Assembly (NCBI RefSeq): GCF_947179515.1
Contig: NC_067481.1
Location: 28,104,086-28,168,085, forward strand
Direction: 5' to 3'
Length of the DNA: 64,000 nt
Origin: Apodemus sylvaticus
Taxonomy: Eukaryota > Chordata > Mammalia > Rodentia > Muridae
In this document: positions 36,601-47,108 of the stretch, piece after piece
How the letters are laid out: each line of letters starts with the position of its first letter
Position numbering within the stretch: the stretch's first letter is position 1
Notes under the pieces: generated by a model
What the model was told of the DNA's origin: nothing
The model's input: only the letters and a program-made list of their open reading frames with translations
The model's database searches: none
Position numbers and translations under genes: made by a program

Positions 36601-36964
36601 AAGGCTGTCCGCACTCAGAGCCTTGTCTCAATTACTGGGCACAGGCACATACCTGTGTTTGAGTGTCCCAGCAACCTGACCCCGTAGGAAGAGAGCAGGG
36701 TGGCTCTGAGGCAGTGCCAGGCTAGCTCTTAGAGGCTAATTCCAAGAGCTGAGGGTCTTCTGCTTGTGTCTCCACGTCTCCAGCATCCAGATGTTTCACC
36801 ACTGTTCCATCCACGGGAATACAGAGGAGCTTCGGCAGATGGCGTCCAGCCGCGAGGTGCCCCGGCCTCTATCCACCTTGCCCATGTTCAACGTTCGTAC
36901 AGGAGAGCGGTTACCTCCCCGAGTAGACAGCGCACAGATGCCCCTCATCCTGGACCAGCACTGA
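26168..36964 (+). CDS. Sgca: Sgca (alpha-sarcoglycan, adhalin), complete
   Basis: A type I membrane glycoprotein of the sarcoglycan complex, which ties dystrophin-dystroglycan to the muscle cell membrane. Coding exons: 26168-26204, 26971-27090, 27179-27333, 27505-27577, 27821-28019, 28404-28566, 29450-29658, 29923-29949, 36784-36964. They sum to 1164 nt, or 387 residues plus stop, the family's usual length, and all phases join. Signal peptide about 1-23; cadherin-like extracellular part; N-glycosylation sequons N174-I-T and N246-V-S; single transmembrane segment about 291-313 ([20 protein letters not shown]); cytoplasmic tail ending LILDQH. Residue 77 is His (human Arg77, the common LGMD site), as I remember for mouse. 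Intron 1 is GC-AG. Intron 8 (6.8 kb) contains Hils1 on the other strand. Confidence 0.97.
26971..28019 (+). CDS. Sgca: Sgca exons 2-5 (extracellular cadherin-like part)
   Basis: Exons 26971-27090, 27179-27333, 27505-27577 and 27821-28019 encode residues 13-195. The exon 3 donor (GAG|GTGCCA) is weak but is the one that joins VIE to VTAYNRDSFD. Exon 5 holds the N174 sequon. Introns are short (88 to 384 bp). Confidence 0.94.
28404..29949 (+). CDS. Sgca: Sgca exons 6-8 (cysteine-rich part, membrane span)
   Basis: Exons 28404-28566, 29450-29658 and 29923-29949. Exon 6 carries four of the extracellular cysteines and N246. Exon 7 carries another cysteine and the transmembrane helix followed by CCRREGR. 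Exon 8 is only 27 bp (LKRDMATS). Intron 6 holds a (CA)n run at 28681-28719. Confidence 0.94.
28681..28719 (+). repeat. (CA)n microsatellite in Sgca intron 6
   Basis: Uninterrupted CA repeat of about 19 units. Confidence 0.95.
28752..28766 (+). promoter_or_regulatory. CTCF-like motif in Sgca intron 6
   Basis: CCACAAGAGGGCGAC fits the CTCF core (CCASYAGRKGGCR) with one mismatch. Binding is not shown by sequence alone. Confidence 0.4.
30190..30560 (+). repeat. Long CCCT/CCTT polypyrimidine tract in Sgca intron 8
   Basis: About 370 bp of almost pure pyrimidine on the plus strand, made of CCCT, CCTT and TCGATCCC variants. Frames through it on either strand (G/R/E-rich on minus, S/P/L-rich on plus) are low-complexity artefacts. 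Confidence 0.9.
30797..30802 (-). terminator. Hils1 poly(A) signal
   Basis: AATAAA on the minus strand, 43 nt after the Hils1 stop codon. This fits a polyadenylated histone variant mRNA; I see no replication-type histone stem-loop. Confidence 0.7.
30845..31363 (-). CDS. H1f9: Hils1 / H1f9, spermatid-specific linker histone H1-like protein
   Basis: Hils1 is a linker-histone variant of elongating spermatids that takes part in the chromatin condensation before protamine loading. This intronless frame has 172 codons. Its N-terminal ~42 residues are Ser/Pro-rich. A globular winged-helix H1 domain (about 44-115) begins MSKVILRAVADKGVHSRVSL, contains LKKAVSITGYNM and ends GASGSFRLGKKQ. The C-terminal tail is Lys/Arg-rich and ends VRRVAKGRRH. 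ATG at 31363 is the only ATG before the globular domain; the frame extends upstream to a GTG at 31561 but without ATG. Mouse Hils1 is about 170 residues as I recall, which fits. The gene is nested antisense in Sgca intron 8, as in human. Confidence 0.9.
   Translation of the reverse strand: MPLVSPSPASNAVVAGDQDASTSQVPSQSENKTGPNVGTQTLRKPTMSKVILRAVADKGVHSRVSLAALKKAVSITGYNMAQNTWRFKRVLQNLVKKGMLRQVTGKGASGSFRLGKKQAFKSKRQAKRRQRRQKREQPAQRRSGSRRSLLSSKRSNNQLFKGVRRVAKGRRH
31364..31830 (-). other. Hils1 5' flank / likely 5' UTR
   Basis: The plus-strand AGTAACTCCATTG region read in reverse gives QWSYCDPHRIL, resembling upstream coding sequence of human HILS1 (QWGHCDPHRIL) as I remember it. Stops interrupt it here, so the longer human-type N-terminus is not encoded. 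Promoter elements were not identified. Confidence 0.4.
31984..32166 (-). repeat. B2 SINE
   Basis: Reverse B2 in Sgca intron 8, ending GAGCCATCTCTCTAGCCCC. Confidence 0.93.
32285..32735 (-). repeat. Poly(T) and reverse B1-type SINEs
   Basis: A run of about 30 T (32287-32316) leads into a diverged reverse B1 (to about 32455), a second old fragment (about 32465-32575) and a good reverse B1 (about 32600-32735) preceded by a C-run. Confidence 0.85.
33068..33245 (+). repeat. B2 SINE
   Basis: Forward B2 from GCTAGAGAGATGGCTCAGTGG to AATAAATAAATATTTTAAAC. Confidence 0.93.
33265..33630. repeat. B1-like (+), B1 (-) and (TA)n
   Basis: A short forward B1-like element (about 33265-33385), a reverse B1 (about 33420-33566) and a long pure (TA)n run at 33580-33628. 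Confidence 0.88.
33885..34072 (-). repeat. B2 SINE
   Basis: Reverse B2 with a T-rich start and GAGCCATCTCTCTGTCCC end. Confidence 0.93.
34080..35030. other. Unique part of Sgca intron 8
   Basis: No exon or clear SINE seen. Contains a short GATGCGG-type tandem repeat at about 34471-34512. Confidence 0.55.
35040..35212 (-). repeat. L1 3'-end fragment
   Basis: Reverse-oriented LINE-1 tail: a T-rich start, then TGTATTCTTTATTTACATTT and the CCCCCTGTTCCTCCATCAAC part typical of rodent L1 3' ends. No coding capacity. Confidence 0.7.
35213..35390 (-). repeat. B2 SINE
   Basis: Reverse B2 directly abutting the L1 fragment, ending GAGCCATCTCTCCGGC. Confidence 0.93.
35400..36783. other. Last part of Sgca intron 8
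   Basis: Unique sequence plus a forward B4-like element at about 36185-36362. No exon seen before the exon 9 acceptor. Confidence 0.55.
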
Positions 36965-36976
36965 GAGCCCTGTCAG
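36784..36976 (+). CDS. Sgca: Sgca exon 9 (cytoplasmic tail and stop)
   Basis: Encodes DIQMFHHCSIHGNTEELRQM and onward to LILDQH, with stop TGA at 36962-36964. The exon probably ends at 36976 (CAG|GTGGGT), 12 nt past the stop, so the 3' UTR is spliced; that junction is too close to the stop to trigger nonsense-mediated decay. Confidence 0.9.
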
Positions 36977-37089
36977 GTGGGTCTGGCTGGGCAGTGCCAC
37001 CTTCCAACCAAGAAACAAGGGAGCCTTTATCTCAAGGCTGGGGGAAGTTGGTAGGATATGAGAGATCACACCCACCTGCCTGCCCCCAG

Positions 37090-37385
37090 GTGCGGATGCT
37101 CAACACTGCTGGATTGTCCCCACCACTGCCAAACAGTCAGGGCCGGAGGGTCAGGATAAGGGAGACAGGAGTCTGGAACCCTTGACCCCCTCTATCCTCT
37201 GTGTCCCCCTTTAGCTCCAGCTCTAGCTGCACCACTCACAGCTGCTGACCTGTGACTATGTCTACAACTGATTCCCGCTCCTAGCCTACTTGGACTTCCG
37301 ACTCCAAACAGGCAGATGGTGTAGGGAGGGGTGAGGGCTCTTGGGAGTCAGCACCCAAAAATAAAAATAAAAAAAAAATACCTGC
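37090..37385 (+). other. Sgca: Sgca non-coding exon 10 and poly(A) signals
   Basis: Acceptor CCCCCAG at 37089, then 3' UTR. Overlapping AATAAA hexamers at 37360-37365 and 37366-37371 mark the end of the transcript; the exact cleavage site is inferred. Confidence 0.75.
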
Positions 37386-38567
37386 AGCTCTTCTTATTGC
37401 TTCTAGTGCTTCTGTCTCTGCCTCAGTTTCCCTTCTGAGAATCCCCAGAGATGCCAATTTGCCCTTTGGACTCTTCCGATTTTGCTGTTCTCAGATTCAC
37501 CACATCTGGTCATGATGTTTGACTGGTTCATTAGCCACACTTTCTAGACCAAGAAACTAAAGTCTGTGGAGAGAGAAAGTGACTTGCTCAGTGTCACAGA
37601 GCAAGCCCCGTCTGCCCGTACACTGCCTTCTGTGGAGCTGTGGACTTTGAGAAGTAGAGGACCCAGGTCCTTACCTTAGAGATCTGGTTGACACCTGCCA
37701 CAGTACCCTGCAGGATGGGTTGCATGCTGGGTTTGGGGAGAGGCTGATCTTAGTAAGGGGCTGTTGGGAGGGGGCACTGGCCAGCTATCCTGGGTGCCAG
37801 AAGTCTGCCATTCTAGAATGTTCCCTGAGCTAAGTGTTGGCAGTGTGGCTTCTTCCCCACAAGCTCTGGGATGTTGGGCTGGCTATGCAGGGGCCTGGGA
37901 TTGTTTGTCCAGGTTTGTTGCTACATCTGGAGTAGGCCAGCTCTGTTTCGCCATCTGCTGGGCGCTCTGTGACAGGTCTCACGGGACGCCACTTACTTGG
38001 GAGGACAGGCCTGAAAGGGAACTATCTTAGTCACGGTTTGTATTCCTGCACAAAACATCATGACCAAGATGCAAGTTGGGGAGGAAAGGGTTTATTCAGG
38101 TTACACTTCCACATTGCTGTTTATCACCAAAGGAAGTCAGGATTGGAACTCAAGCAGGTCTGGAAGCAGGAGCTGATGCAGAGGCCATGGAGGGATGCTG
38201 CTTACTGGCTTGCTTCCCCTGGCTTGCTCAGCTTGCTTCCTTATAGAACCCAAGACCACCAGTCCAGGGATGGCACCGCCCACAAGGGGCCCTCCCACCC
38301 TTGATCACTAATTGAGAAAATGCCTTACAGCTGGATCTCATGAAGGCATTTCCTCAAGGGAGGCTCCTTTCTCTGTGATAACTCCAGTTTGTGTCAAGTG
38401 GACACACAAAACCAGCTAGTACAACTGACCCCTTGTCAACTTGACACACAAATGCATCACTATTAAGCCTCAACCCTTACTTTCTTATTCATCTCCAAGA
38501 TCTAAATAACTTTAAAAGTCCCACATTCTTTACAAATTCTTACATATTAAAATTTCAATCCCTTTGG

Positions 38568-38745
38568 GTTGGAGAGATGGCTTAGTGATTCAGAGCACTG
38601 ACTGCTTTTCCAGAGGTCCTGAGTTCAATTCCCAACAACCACATGGTGGCTCACAACCATCTGTAATGGGATCCAATGCCCTTTTCTGGTGTGTCTGAAA
38701 ACAGCTACAGTGTACTCATATACATAAAAATAAATACATCTTATA
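38568..38745 (+). repeat. B2 SINE inserted in the composite repeat
   Basis: Forward B2. The flanks share TTTCAATCCCTTT, a good target-site duplication (38549-38561 and 38751-38763 areas). Confidence 0.93.
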
Positions 38746-40097
38746 AAAAATTTCAATCCCTTTAAAATATGCAATCTCTTGAAATTCAAAGTCTTTTTAC
38801 AATTCAAAGTCTCTTAACTGTGGGCTCCACTAAAATACTTTGTTACTTCGAGAGGAAAAATATCAGGGCACAGTCACAATCACAATCAAAATCAAAATCA
38901 AAAAACTCTAACCATCCAATGTCTGGGATCCACTCACAATCTTCTGGGCTACTCCAAGGGCTTGGGTCACTTCTCCAGCTCTGCCCTTTGTAGCATACAC
39001 CTTGTCTTCTAGCTGCCTGTACTCCACTGCTGCTGCTGTTCTTAGTGGTCATCTCATGGTCATCTCCAAAACACTGCTGTCTTCTGCTGCAACTGGACTC
39101 CATTTCCACAAATAGCCTCTCAAAGGTACTTTTCATGGTACTAAGCCTCAACTTTTCTGCATGACCCCTTCAGTCCCGGGCCTTCACCTGCCACTGAGGC
39201 TGCATCTTCACCAATGGCCTCTCCTGGCCTCTCACAGTGCCAAGCATCAGCTGCTACACCTTCATGTTTCCAAACCAGTACCACCTGGGTACTCATATAT
39301 TACCACGTCTGACTACCAACATGAGGTACAACCATGGTTGTCTCTGGAACACAGCTTCTCTGTGCTCTCAGAAAACACTTCCCAGAAGATTTCACATTAG
39401 TGATGCTGGTCTCTTCTTAATCACTTTCTTAGCTCCAGCTAACCAGCATCAATTATTTCAGTAACACAAAAGATTTGCTTTAGAAGTTCTGGTAACTTTC
39501 TAATCACAGCTGATTCTTTAGCCCCAGCTAACCAAAAGCACAGAATCTTCGTAATCAAAATAGCAATGGCTCTGATAAGAGTCTTTAATCTTCCCTCTGA
39601 AATTTCACAAGCCTGGCCTCCATCTTCTGCACTGTTCTCAACATTATCTTCCGAGCTCCTATAGAACATCCCACAGAGCTCTTAATACCCAATAAATAGC
39701 TCTTCTAGCCCAAAGTTCCAGAGTCCTTCCATGGTCCTCCCCAAAACATGGTCAGGCTGTCACAGGAACACCCACTCCCAGCACCAATTTGTCTTAGTCA
39801 GGGTTTGTATTCCCGCACAAAACATCATGACCAAGAAGCACGTTGGGGAGGAAAGGGTTTATTCAGCTTACACTTCCACATTGGGTGGAAGTCCATATTG
39901 GGTGATGCTGTTCATCACCAAAGGAAGCCAGGACTAGAACTCACACAGGGCAGGAACCTGGAGGCAGGAGCTGATGCAGAGGCCATGGAGGGATGCTGCT
40001 TACTAGATTGTTTACCCTGGCTTGCTCAGCTTGCTTTCTTATAGAACCCAGGGATGGCCCCACCCACAATGGGCCCTCCCACCCTCCCACCCTTGAT

Positions 40098-40265
40098 TTT
40101 TTTTTTTTTTTTTTTTTTGTATTTTTCGAGACAGGGTTTCTCTATGTAGCCCTGGCTGTCCTGGAACTCACTCTGTAGACCAGGCTGGCCTCGAACTCAG
40201 AAATCCGCCTGCCTCTGCTTCCCAGAGTGCTGGGATTACAGGCGTGCGCCACCACCGCCCGGCTC
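40098..40265 (-). repeat. B1 SINE inserted in the right terminal copy
   Basis: Reverse B1 with long T run. The flanks share CCACCCTTGAT, the probable target-site duplication. Confidence 0.93.
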
Positions 40266-40989
40266 CACCCTTGATTATTAAGTGAGAAAATGCCTTACAG
40301 CTGGATCTCATGGAGGCATTTCCTCAAGGTAGGCTCCTTTCTCTGTGATAACATCAGTTTGTGCCAAGTTGACACACGAAACCAGCCCATACAGCGATCC
40401 TGATAGCGAGTAACAACGAAGGAGCAAGGACACATGGCCCAGCCCATGTTCTCTAGGAGAACACACAGGAGTGTGTCACCTCACAGCATGGCGCCTCTTC
40501 ACCTGGCTCCTTAGCTCCCAGTTTTTCTTTTCTTTGACAGGGTCTCCATACATAGCCTTAGCTGTATGGAGGCTAGCTCACATGTAGATCAGGCTGGCCT
40601 CAAACTCCCCTAGATTTTCACAACTTCCTTCACTTGTGGTGTCTGCTCTAAAACACATCCCCAGATTGACCCTCCCTGTCCCTTCTGCTCCTGTGCCCTC
40701 AAGAGTCCCTTTAAAGTCCTCTTGGCACTCTGATAGGAGATGCTATCTGGACTCAGGGGTTATAGGTCCTCTGGGCTGTTGAGATGACTCAGTCTTTAAA
40801 GGCTAGGCTCACAACCCAAACATCAAGTCTTCTGCTGCTGGCACTAGCTTCAGGATTCTGCCCACCCCCTCTCTAATAGCTCACCCCGCCCCATCCCTTA
40901 AAGTGCAGCGTGGCTCCTGCACACAAGATGGCAGGCAAGGCTGTTTGGAGGGAACGCCTGAGGGATGGCTGTGTGTCTGCTCAGAGTTC

Positions 40990-41365
40990 TCTTTTTTGTT
41001 TTAATTTATTTGGTGCTTTGTCTGCATGTATGTCTGTGTGAGGATGTCAGGACCCCTGGAGCTGGAGTTACAAGCAGTTGTGATCTGCCATGTGCGTGCT
41101 GGGACTCGAACTCGGATCCTCTGGAAGAGCAGTGCTCTTAACTGCTAAACCTCTGTAATTGAGTTTTGGTTTTTTTGTTTGTTTTTAGTTTTTATGTGTA
41201 TGGGTGTTTTGTCTGCATGTATGTCTTATAGAGGCCAAAAGAAGTGTTAGATACCCCAGGATTGGGGTTATAGACAGCTATGAGCTGCCATGAGGGTGTC
41301 TGGAATCGAACCCTGGTCCTCTAGAAGAGCAGCCAGTGCTCTTAACTGCTGAGTCGTCTTAATGG
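40990..41365 (-). repeat. Two adjacent reverse B3 SINEs
   Basis: Copies at about 41000-41155 and 41170-41365, each with TTTTGTCTGCATGTATGTCT / GCTTTGTCTGCATGTATGTC starts and CTCTTAACTGCTGAG-type ends. Confidence 0.82.
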
Positions 41366-41369
41366 CTAG

Positions 41370-43120
41370 TTAAGTGCAGTAATGAGAAGGGGGTGGGGAG
41401 TGGAGTGTAGAACAGGAATGCAATCTGAAATCGGCTTTGAACAGTCAGTTGAGATAACTCACTACCTTCAGACCAACTTGCTCAGACCTCTGCAGGAGGG
41501 TGCACTTCCTCTGTGGGCAAAGGTAAGTAAGTCTCAACCACTATCATCTGTACCCCATTCTCCTGTTCTGGGCACCCCAAGCCCATTAGCTGCGTAATTG
41601 GAACTGGGCTGGTAGGCACCGACAGAGGCTGGCAGGGTGGGGAGAGAGGTGGAGTGCTGGCACTGTATTTGTACTCAGTAACTGTGGCTGCGGGGCTGGT
41701 CTCTGATCAAATGACACTGTTGCAGAACAAAGATGCCTCTGACTTCTCATTGGCTATTTCCTCTCCAACCACCCCATGGGCAGGCATAGCTCCAGCTCAG
41801 TGCCACAGTCCTGGGGCTTAGGGTGCCTTCAACTGGGTCCCTGAACCCTTAAGGTGGGGGCTGCTGGCTCCCCTCTCTCCTCTGTCTGGTCTCCTGCGCG
41901 CGTCCTTCCTGGGCTGGTCAAGGGCGGGAGAAGTGGTCAGCTCCTCCCTCTGCTTCCTGGCCTTGTCTCGGCCTCTTGGCAGCCTCTTCCTCCCCAGCTC
42001 AGTTCCAAAGAGTACACAGGAGCCTGCCTGGCTGCCTTCCTGAAAGGAAGTGGCCCAGACAAGTAGCCGGGAGGATGGCGTGACTACACAAGACACTGAG
42101 CCCTGCCTGGGCATCCGCGTGTGAACGCCCAGATGACCAGCAGCACAGAGGGAGGCCACAGACACACTCACTGGGCAGAAGCTTCTCCTGGGAGAGTAAT
42201 CAGGACGACTTCCTACAATCCCTGACAGAGTAGCAGCTGTCTCCAGCCCCACACTTTCTGTGGCTTCACCCCGCACTCACTCCACCCTACTTCTAGTCCC
42301 ATTGATGACCCTGTTTATGTGGCCTGAGGAGTGGCCTCCACCTTCACTCTAAATACAGACTACGCATGCGCAGCCTCCACCGTCTCTCTAAATATAGACT
42401 ACGCATGCGCAACCTCCACCTATTGTTCAGATTCTGGACCACAGGAGCCGCCTACAGCAGGCCTCAACCGCTAAGGCCACACGGCTTTAAACATGGCTCT
42501 GGCACACCTGTATCGACCTCAATAGTTAGTTTGCTCCTAAACAGAGTCATTCCTGCTTCAGGGCTGAAGTGAGAACCCATGAGGGTAGGCAGGCCCGGTA
42601 CTTCCTAGAAACAACATTTTCCTGGGTACCACACAGCCTGCCCATGGTGAGAAATGTGTGGGTGTCTCCCTAACCTGTCAGATCCAGACCGATGGGCTCT
42701 GCTTCCCCTAATGCCTCAAGACGTTTTTGTTTTTCCTTCTGAATGGAGTTGATTGATAAAGTTCACACTCCTTAAAGGCAAGGAAGGGTGCTGCTGGTCA
42801 CGTGTGAACACCAGAAATACGGCTAGTTCGAGATGTGTATGGTTTTAATGGTTGAGATTGTATTAGGTTAAGTAAGATACAAAACTAGTTTCTCCTGACC
42901 TTTTTTGTTTTTGTTTGTTTTTTTGACATAGGGTCGCATGTAACCGAGGCTTTGGACTAGATATGATACTAAGACCTTGAGTGTTTGATCCTGTCTCTTA
43001 CGTGATAGAGAGATTGAACGCTAAGCATCGTGCATGCTAGGAATCACTGTAATAACTGAGCTACACCCCACTCATCTTTTTTTTTTGTTCCTTTTTAAAC
43101 TCGGATGCTAGAAAATGAAA
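41370..43120. other. Intergenic segment between Sgca and Col1a1
   Basis: Mostly unique sequence without a supported exon. Includes the tandem 39-bp repeat at 42341-42420 and a diverged B4-like element at about 42905-43075. Confidence 0.55.
42346..42420 (+). promoter_or_regulatory. Tandem 39-bp repeat with MEF2- and NRF1-like sites
   Basis: Two copies of a 39-bp unit. Each has CTAAATAYAG (MEF2-like; the second copy, CTAAATATAG at 42388-42397, is a perfect consensus) and ACGCATGCGCA (42362-42372 and 42401-42411), one base from the NRF1 palindrome. Function is inference. Confidence 0.5.
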
Positions 43121-43124
43121 AACA

Positions 43125-43363
43125 TGGGGCTGGAGAGACGGCTCAGTGGTTAAGAGAACTGACTGCTCTTCCAGAAGACCAGGCAGGGTTCAATCCCCAG
43201 CACCCATATGGCAGCTCACAACTGTAAGTCACAACTGTCTGTAACTTAGGTTTCAGGGGACCCTGCACCTTCACAAAGACAGACACGCGGGCAAAACACC
43301 AATGCACATAAAATAAAGAAAAGAAAATGAAAAATATATGAGTTTCCCATAATCCACTTTTTA

Positions 43364-43428
<65 letters not shown>

Positions 43429-43600
43429 CCCTTTTTTTCTTTTTTGGTTTTTCGAGAGACAGGATTTCTCTGTATATAGCCCTGGCTGTTCTGGAACTCG
43501 GTTTGTAAACCAGGTTGCCCTGGAACTCACGGAAATCCTCCTGCCTCTGTTTCCCAAGTACTGGGATAAAAGTTGTGCCACCATGTCCCTGTTCCTCCCA
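43125..43600. repeat. B2/B3 (+), (CT)n and B1 (-)
   Basis: Forward tRNA-derived SINE (about 43125-43325), a (CT)n run of about 65 bp (43364-43430) and a diverged reverse B1 (about 43437-43595). Confidence 0.88.
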
Positions 43601-43609
43601 TCATTTTAG

Positions 43610-46600
43610 TCAGGGAGAATCACGAGTGGGTACCTAGCACGTTTGGGTACCGATTCTCCCCCATCCCCACCTCCCCGCCCCCGGCCTGGCTTTGCAGATG
43701 CTCTGCGAAGAGTTGAAATCTCCATGTGCAAAAGGACATGGACATCAATCAGCCTTCCAGAAAGATCATCATCTTCCCAGGCCTGCCTCCAGCTCAGATT
43801 GTGAAGAAGCTCTTCCCCTCTGGTCACATCCCAAAGCTCCAGCTCAGATTGTAGCACACATTCAGGAGGGACACACTAACAGCCTCTCGCTAGCTCTGAG
43901 AATTCCCACCGGTGTGGGGACTTTGGGATGGTTGTCTCCATCCACACCAGCCCTTCCTGATTTTCCCAAATGTCTCTCTGCTCAGACTCTCAGCCAGCAG
44001 CTTGCACAGATAAACTTGTAAGACTTGTATGTCCAGAGGTTGTGACCTCCCACCAACACCACAGCAAACAGGAAGGGACCTGTACCACTCAGGCACCCTC
44101 TGAGATACCCACGCGGGGCCAGTCACAGCTCCCATCCCCTCCCTCCCACAGTCACTCAGGCCTTCCTGTGGCTTTAGGAGTGCCTCCCCTCATGGGTGGG
44201 TATTCATACCGTGCACCTCCCTCGCCTTCCTCATGCTGACGCTGAGGTCCCCAAGCACCTTCCCCTCTGGTCACATGCAGCTCTGTGGAAGTCTTGGAGA
44301 CAGCTAGAAACAGGATTGAAAAGATGAACCAAGGAGAAAACCCTCCATCTTTAGGTGACAGTAAATCCATCCAGGAGATGACTGGGCTCCGGGTCCCTCC
44401 CTAACAGGACTCAGATTCCAAAAGGATAGCAAGAGTTAAAAAAAAAATCAAAATGAAGTCTTCTTTTCCTGTAGATTTTCCACTTGGATTTGACTGAAGT
44501 AGTTGAAGTATCTGCTCCAGAAGACTCGTCTTCCTCACAAAACTGAAGGTGAATGTCCATCGTGCAGCAGAGCTAGGAGTAGGTGCTGTGCTAGCACACA
44601 GGGGACAGTGAGGGTCTTGGGAACAGGACCTGGCATCTGTATTTAAGGCAGCAATGATGTCAGCGGAAAGGAGGGCTTGGGTTCAGAGTGTGATACAATG
44701 ATCTCTTTGTTGTCCCCCTCCCCTCCTGTTCTGTACACACACAGAGCACATACCAGCCCACGCCATGTGACAGCCGCTGTGGGGCGCTGCACACAAGGCC
44801 TACCACAAGGTGCCCGTGCCTGTGTGTATCTCCACATGTGTGCATGTATGTACGTGCGGATTTGTGTATGCACAGTGAGAGGCTAAGTTATTCTCTCCTT
44901 TGTCTGGAGTTCTGCTTCCTTCGACCCGTTCTTGGTTATTAAAAGTGATTGCAGTAGTAAAAGTTAGGATCGCTGTCCTTTAACACGGAGACACGTTTTA
45001 AGTGCTCGACTACCTCACGCCAGGACTACCTCACGCCAGGAAGCCGCCATTTGCTCTCCTTCCTGGCTAGTTTGTTCTTCCCCTCACCTTCATCCACACC
45101 TTTCCACTGCTCTGTACTTAACAGCCTCCGGAAGATCTCGGTCACCATCTTGTCTCTCCCTGGTACCTATGGAGACTGTGCCCAACCCTGCACAGAACTG
45201 CCAGGCCTGGAAGAAACATAGTGGATCATAACCACGGGTGCCTGGTAATAACAGACGGGTGAAGGGCTGACGGTGTGTTGCGACCTCAGTGCGCTGAGGC
45301 CAGCCTGGGCTTAGTAGGGAAGAAGGGAGGGAAAGTATTTGAACTTGGCCTTGGGAGATAAGGAGCTAAGTCAGTAGAGAGAGGGACATGACACCAGGAG
45401 GGAAATACAATGAGAGGGGGGGGTTACATGTGTAGAAACTGCAGTCACACCTTTTGACTGCTATGGCAGACAGGAGCCATGGAGGAGACAGACTCAGACA
45501 CGTGAGTAGTGGCCGGGTACAGCTGGGATGCTGAGTTTAGAAGGATGGACTCTGTGAGGATGGGAGGAGATAGGGTCTAGCCAGGAGGAGTCCCAAGACT
45601 GTTGATACCTGGGAAGAACGGTATCGCCCAACCGATGCATTCATCAATGGGTCTGTGAGTACCACACAATTGTGGATAATCTGTGTAGGAATACATCTTT
45701 ATTTATATTCCTTAACTTCTTTCCCCCTCTAGATAGATTTTCTTTTAACATTGTCCTCATGTAAAGTGCTAATAATAAATTATTAAAGGTCATAATTAAT
45801 AGTCTCGGATACTCAGTGACAATGTGAGCGTGTCCAGTGAATGCCTCAGTAGACTTGTCTGTCTCTTTGGTAGCACAAGAGAGGGAAGCTACAAATGGGC
45901 TTCTCCTTCCTTTCAGATTTAGGAGCTGACTCCCTGAGTGAACAGGGTCATCGGTGTCTTTATGTCTAGTGTCTGGTTCACCCCAGACATCTGCCTGCTG
46001 GATTCTCTGGCCTTCCACTATGTCACTGTCCTCATTCTCTGAGAAGTGGAGGACAGCTAGTTACCATCCCCTAAGGCTTCAGGTTCTCAGATGGGCAGAG
46101 GGAGGGAGGGAAAAGGAGGAAGAAGCGAAAAGGTGTGGAGATAAAGGAAGGAGGCAGGAAGAAGCATGGAAGGGTTCCACAGACTGAAGGCCAGGAGGGC
46201 CCGTGTACCTCCGTGGTGTGGGGTCCTGCCCTTTCTGGTGACACACTGGAACCTCCTTCACACAGCCTTCTTAGACCCCCGCCCCCCCGCCCCTCCCTCA
46301 GATTCCCGTGAGGGCTGGGCACCTCCCTCTGGTGAGAGCAAGAGTGACCCTAGACCATTCTTACCCTCCTGGTGGCACCCAGTCTTAGAAGGCTCCTTCT
46401 ATACCAAATTACTTCTTTCTTTGGGCAAGAGGTAGGGAGAGGCCAGCTACCCCTTCATGTTTGACCAGGAAGAAACCTGGTCCTCTATCACTCAACTCCT
46501 GCTCTCTCTGCTTGGATCCCGTTGGGAGCCCATAAGCCTCCCAGGACCCATGGGCAACCCCTCCCCAGGCGGGCCTGAGGTGTGTGTGATCTGGGATTTG

Positions 46601-46880
46601 AAGGGCGTGTGAGTGCACCTGTGATGCTGTGTGCCTGTCATTGAACTGTGGTGAAGATGAGGACTTGGGGATGTGTAAAGAGGACTGGACAGAGAAAAGG
46701 GTAAAAGGGGCAAGGAAAGGTCTAAGATATAAGAAAAGCAAGAGGAAGGCGGCGGCATCTGGATGAGACATGATGGAGAGAAAGGGCGGGGATAGAAGGC
46801 AAGCCCAGCCCCACCCCATCCCTCTCCCTGCACCCCACCTCCCCAAGTCCCAGGAAGAGAATTCAGAGGCCACTGCACAT
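43610..46880. other. Unique intergenic segment downstream of Col1a1
   Basis: 3.3 kb with few SINEs. I found no exon with recognisable protein content. Contains a 16-bp tandem duplication (GACTACCTCACGCCAG) at 45008-45039. Regulatory elements for Col1a1 are possible but not identifiable by eye. Confidence 0.5.
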
Positions 46881-46884
46881 GCGT

Positions 46885-47108
46885 TGGGTCATTTCCACAT
46901 GCTTTATTCCAGCAATCAAAATAATTAAAAACATCTCAAATTATTATACACATACAAAATAGGTACAGAATCTCGTTTCCTCCCACCCCAGGGGTAAAAA
47001 AACAAAAAAACTGCTTTGTGCTTTGGAAAGTCGTGCTCTGAAACCCTGATGCAGGATAGACGGAGGGAGAGACAGAGGGGGGGAAGAGCAGCAAGAGCGG
47101 AGGGTTTC

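Larger units (their letters stand above)
38028..40397 (+). mobile_element. Composite repeat: two direct terminal copies around a 1.4-kb internal part
   Basis: The left copy (about 38028-38425) and right copy (about 39790-40397) both start TCTTAGTCAGGG/TCTTAGTCACGG, share GACCAAGAAGCA/GACCAAGATGCA and AGGAGCTGATGCAGAG, and end near GTGTCAAG/GTGCCAAG...GACACAC. Between them is a 1.4-kb internal part (about 38426-39789) without a meaningful open frame. The layout resembles a non-autonomous LTR-type element, but I see no primer-binding site or polypurine tract and cannot name the family. Later insertions: a forward B2 (about 38568-38745) in the internal part and a reverse B1 (about 40098-40265) in the right copy. 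Confidence 0.6.

Noticed and set aside
42346..42420. CRISPR-like repeat array
   Set aside because: Only two units, no spacers, vertebrate DNA; interpreted as a tandem duplication.
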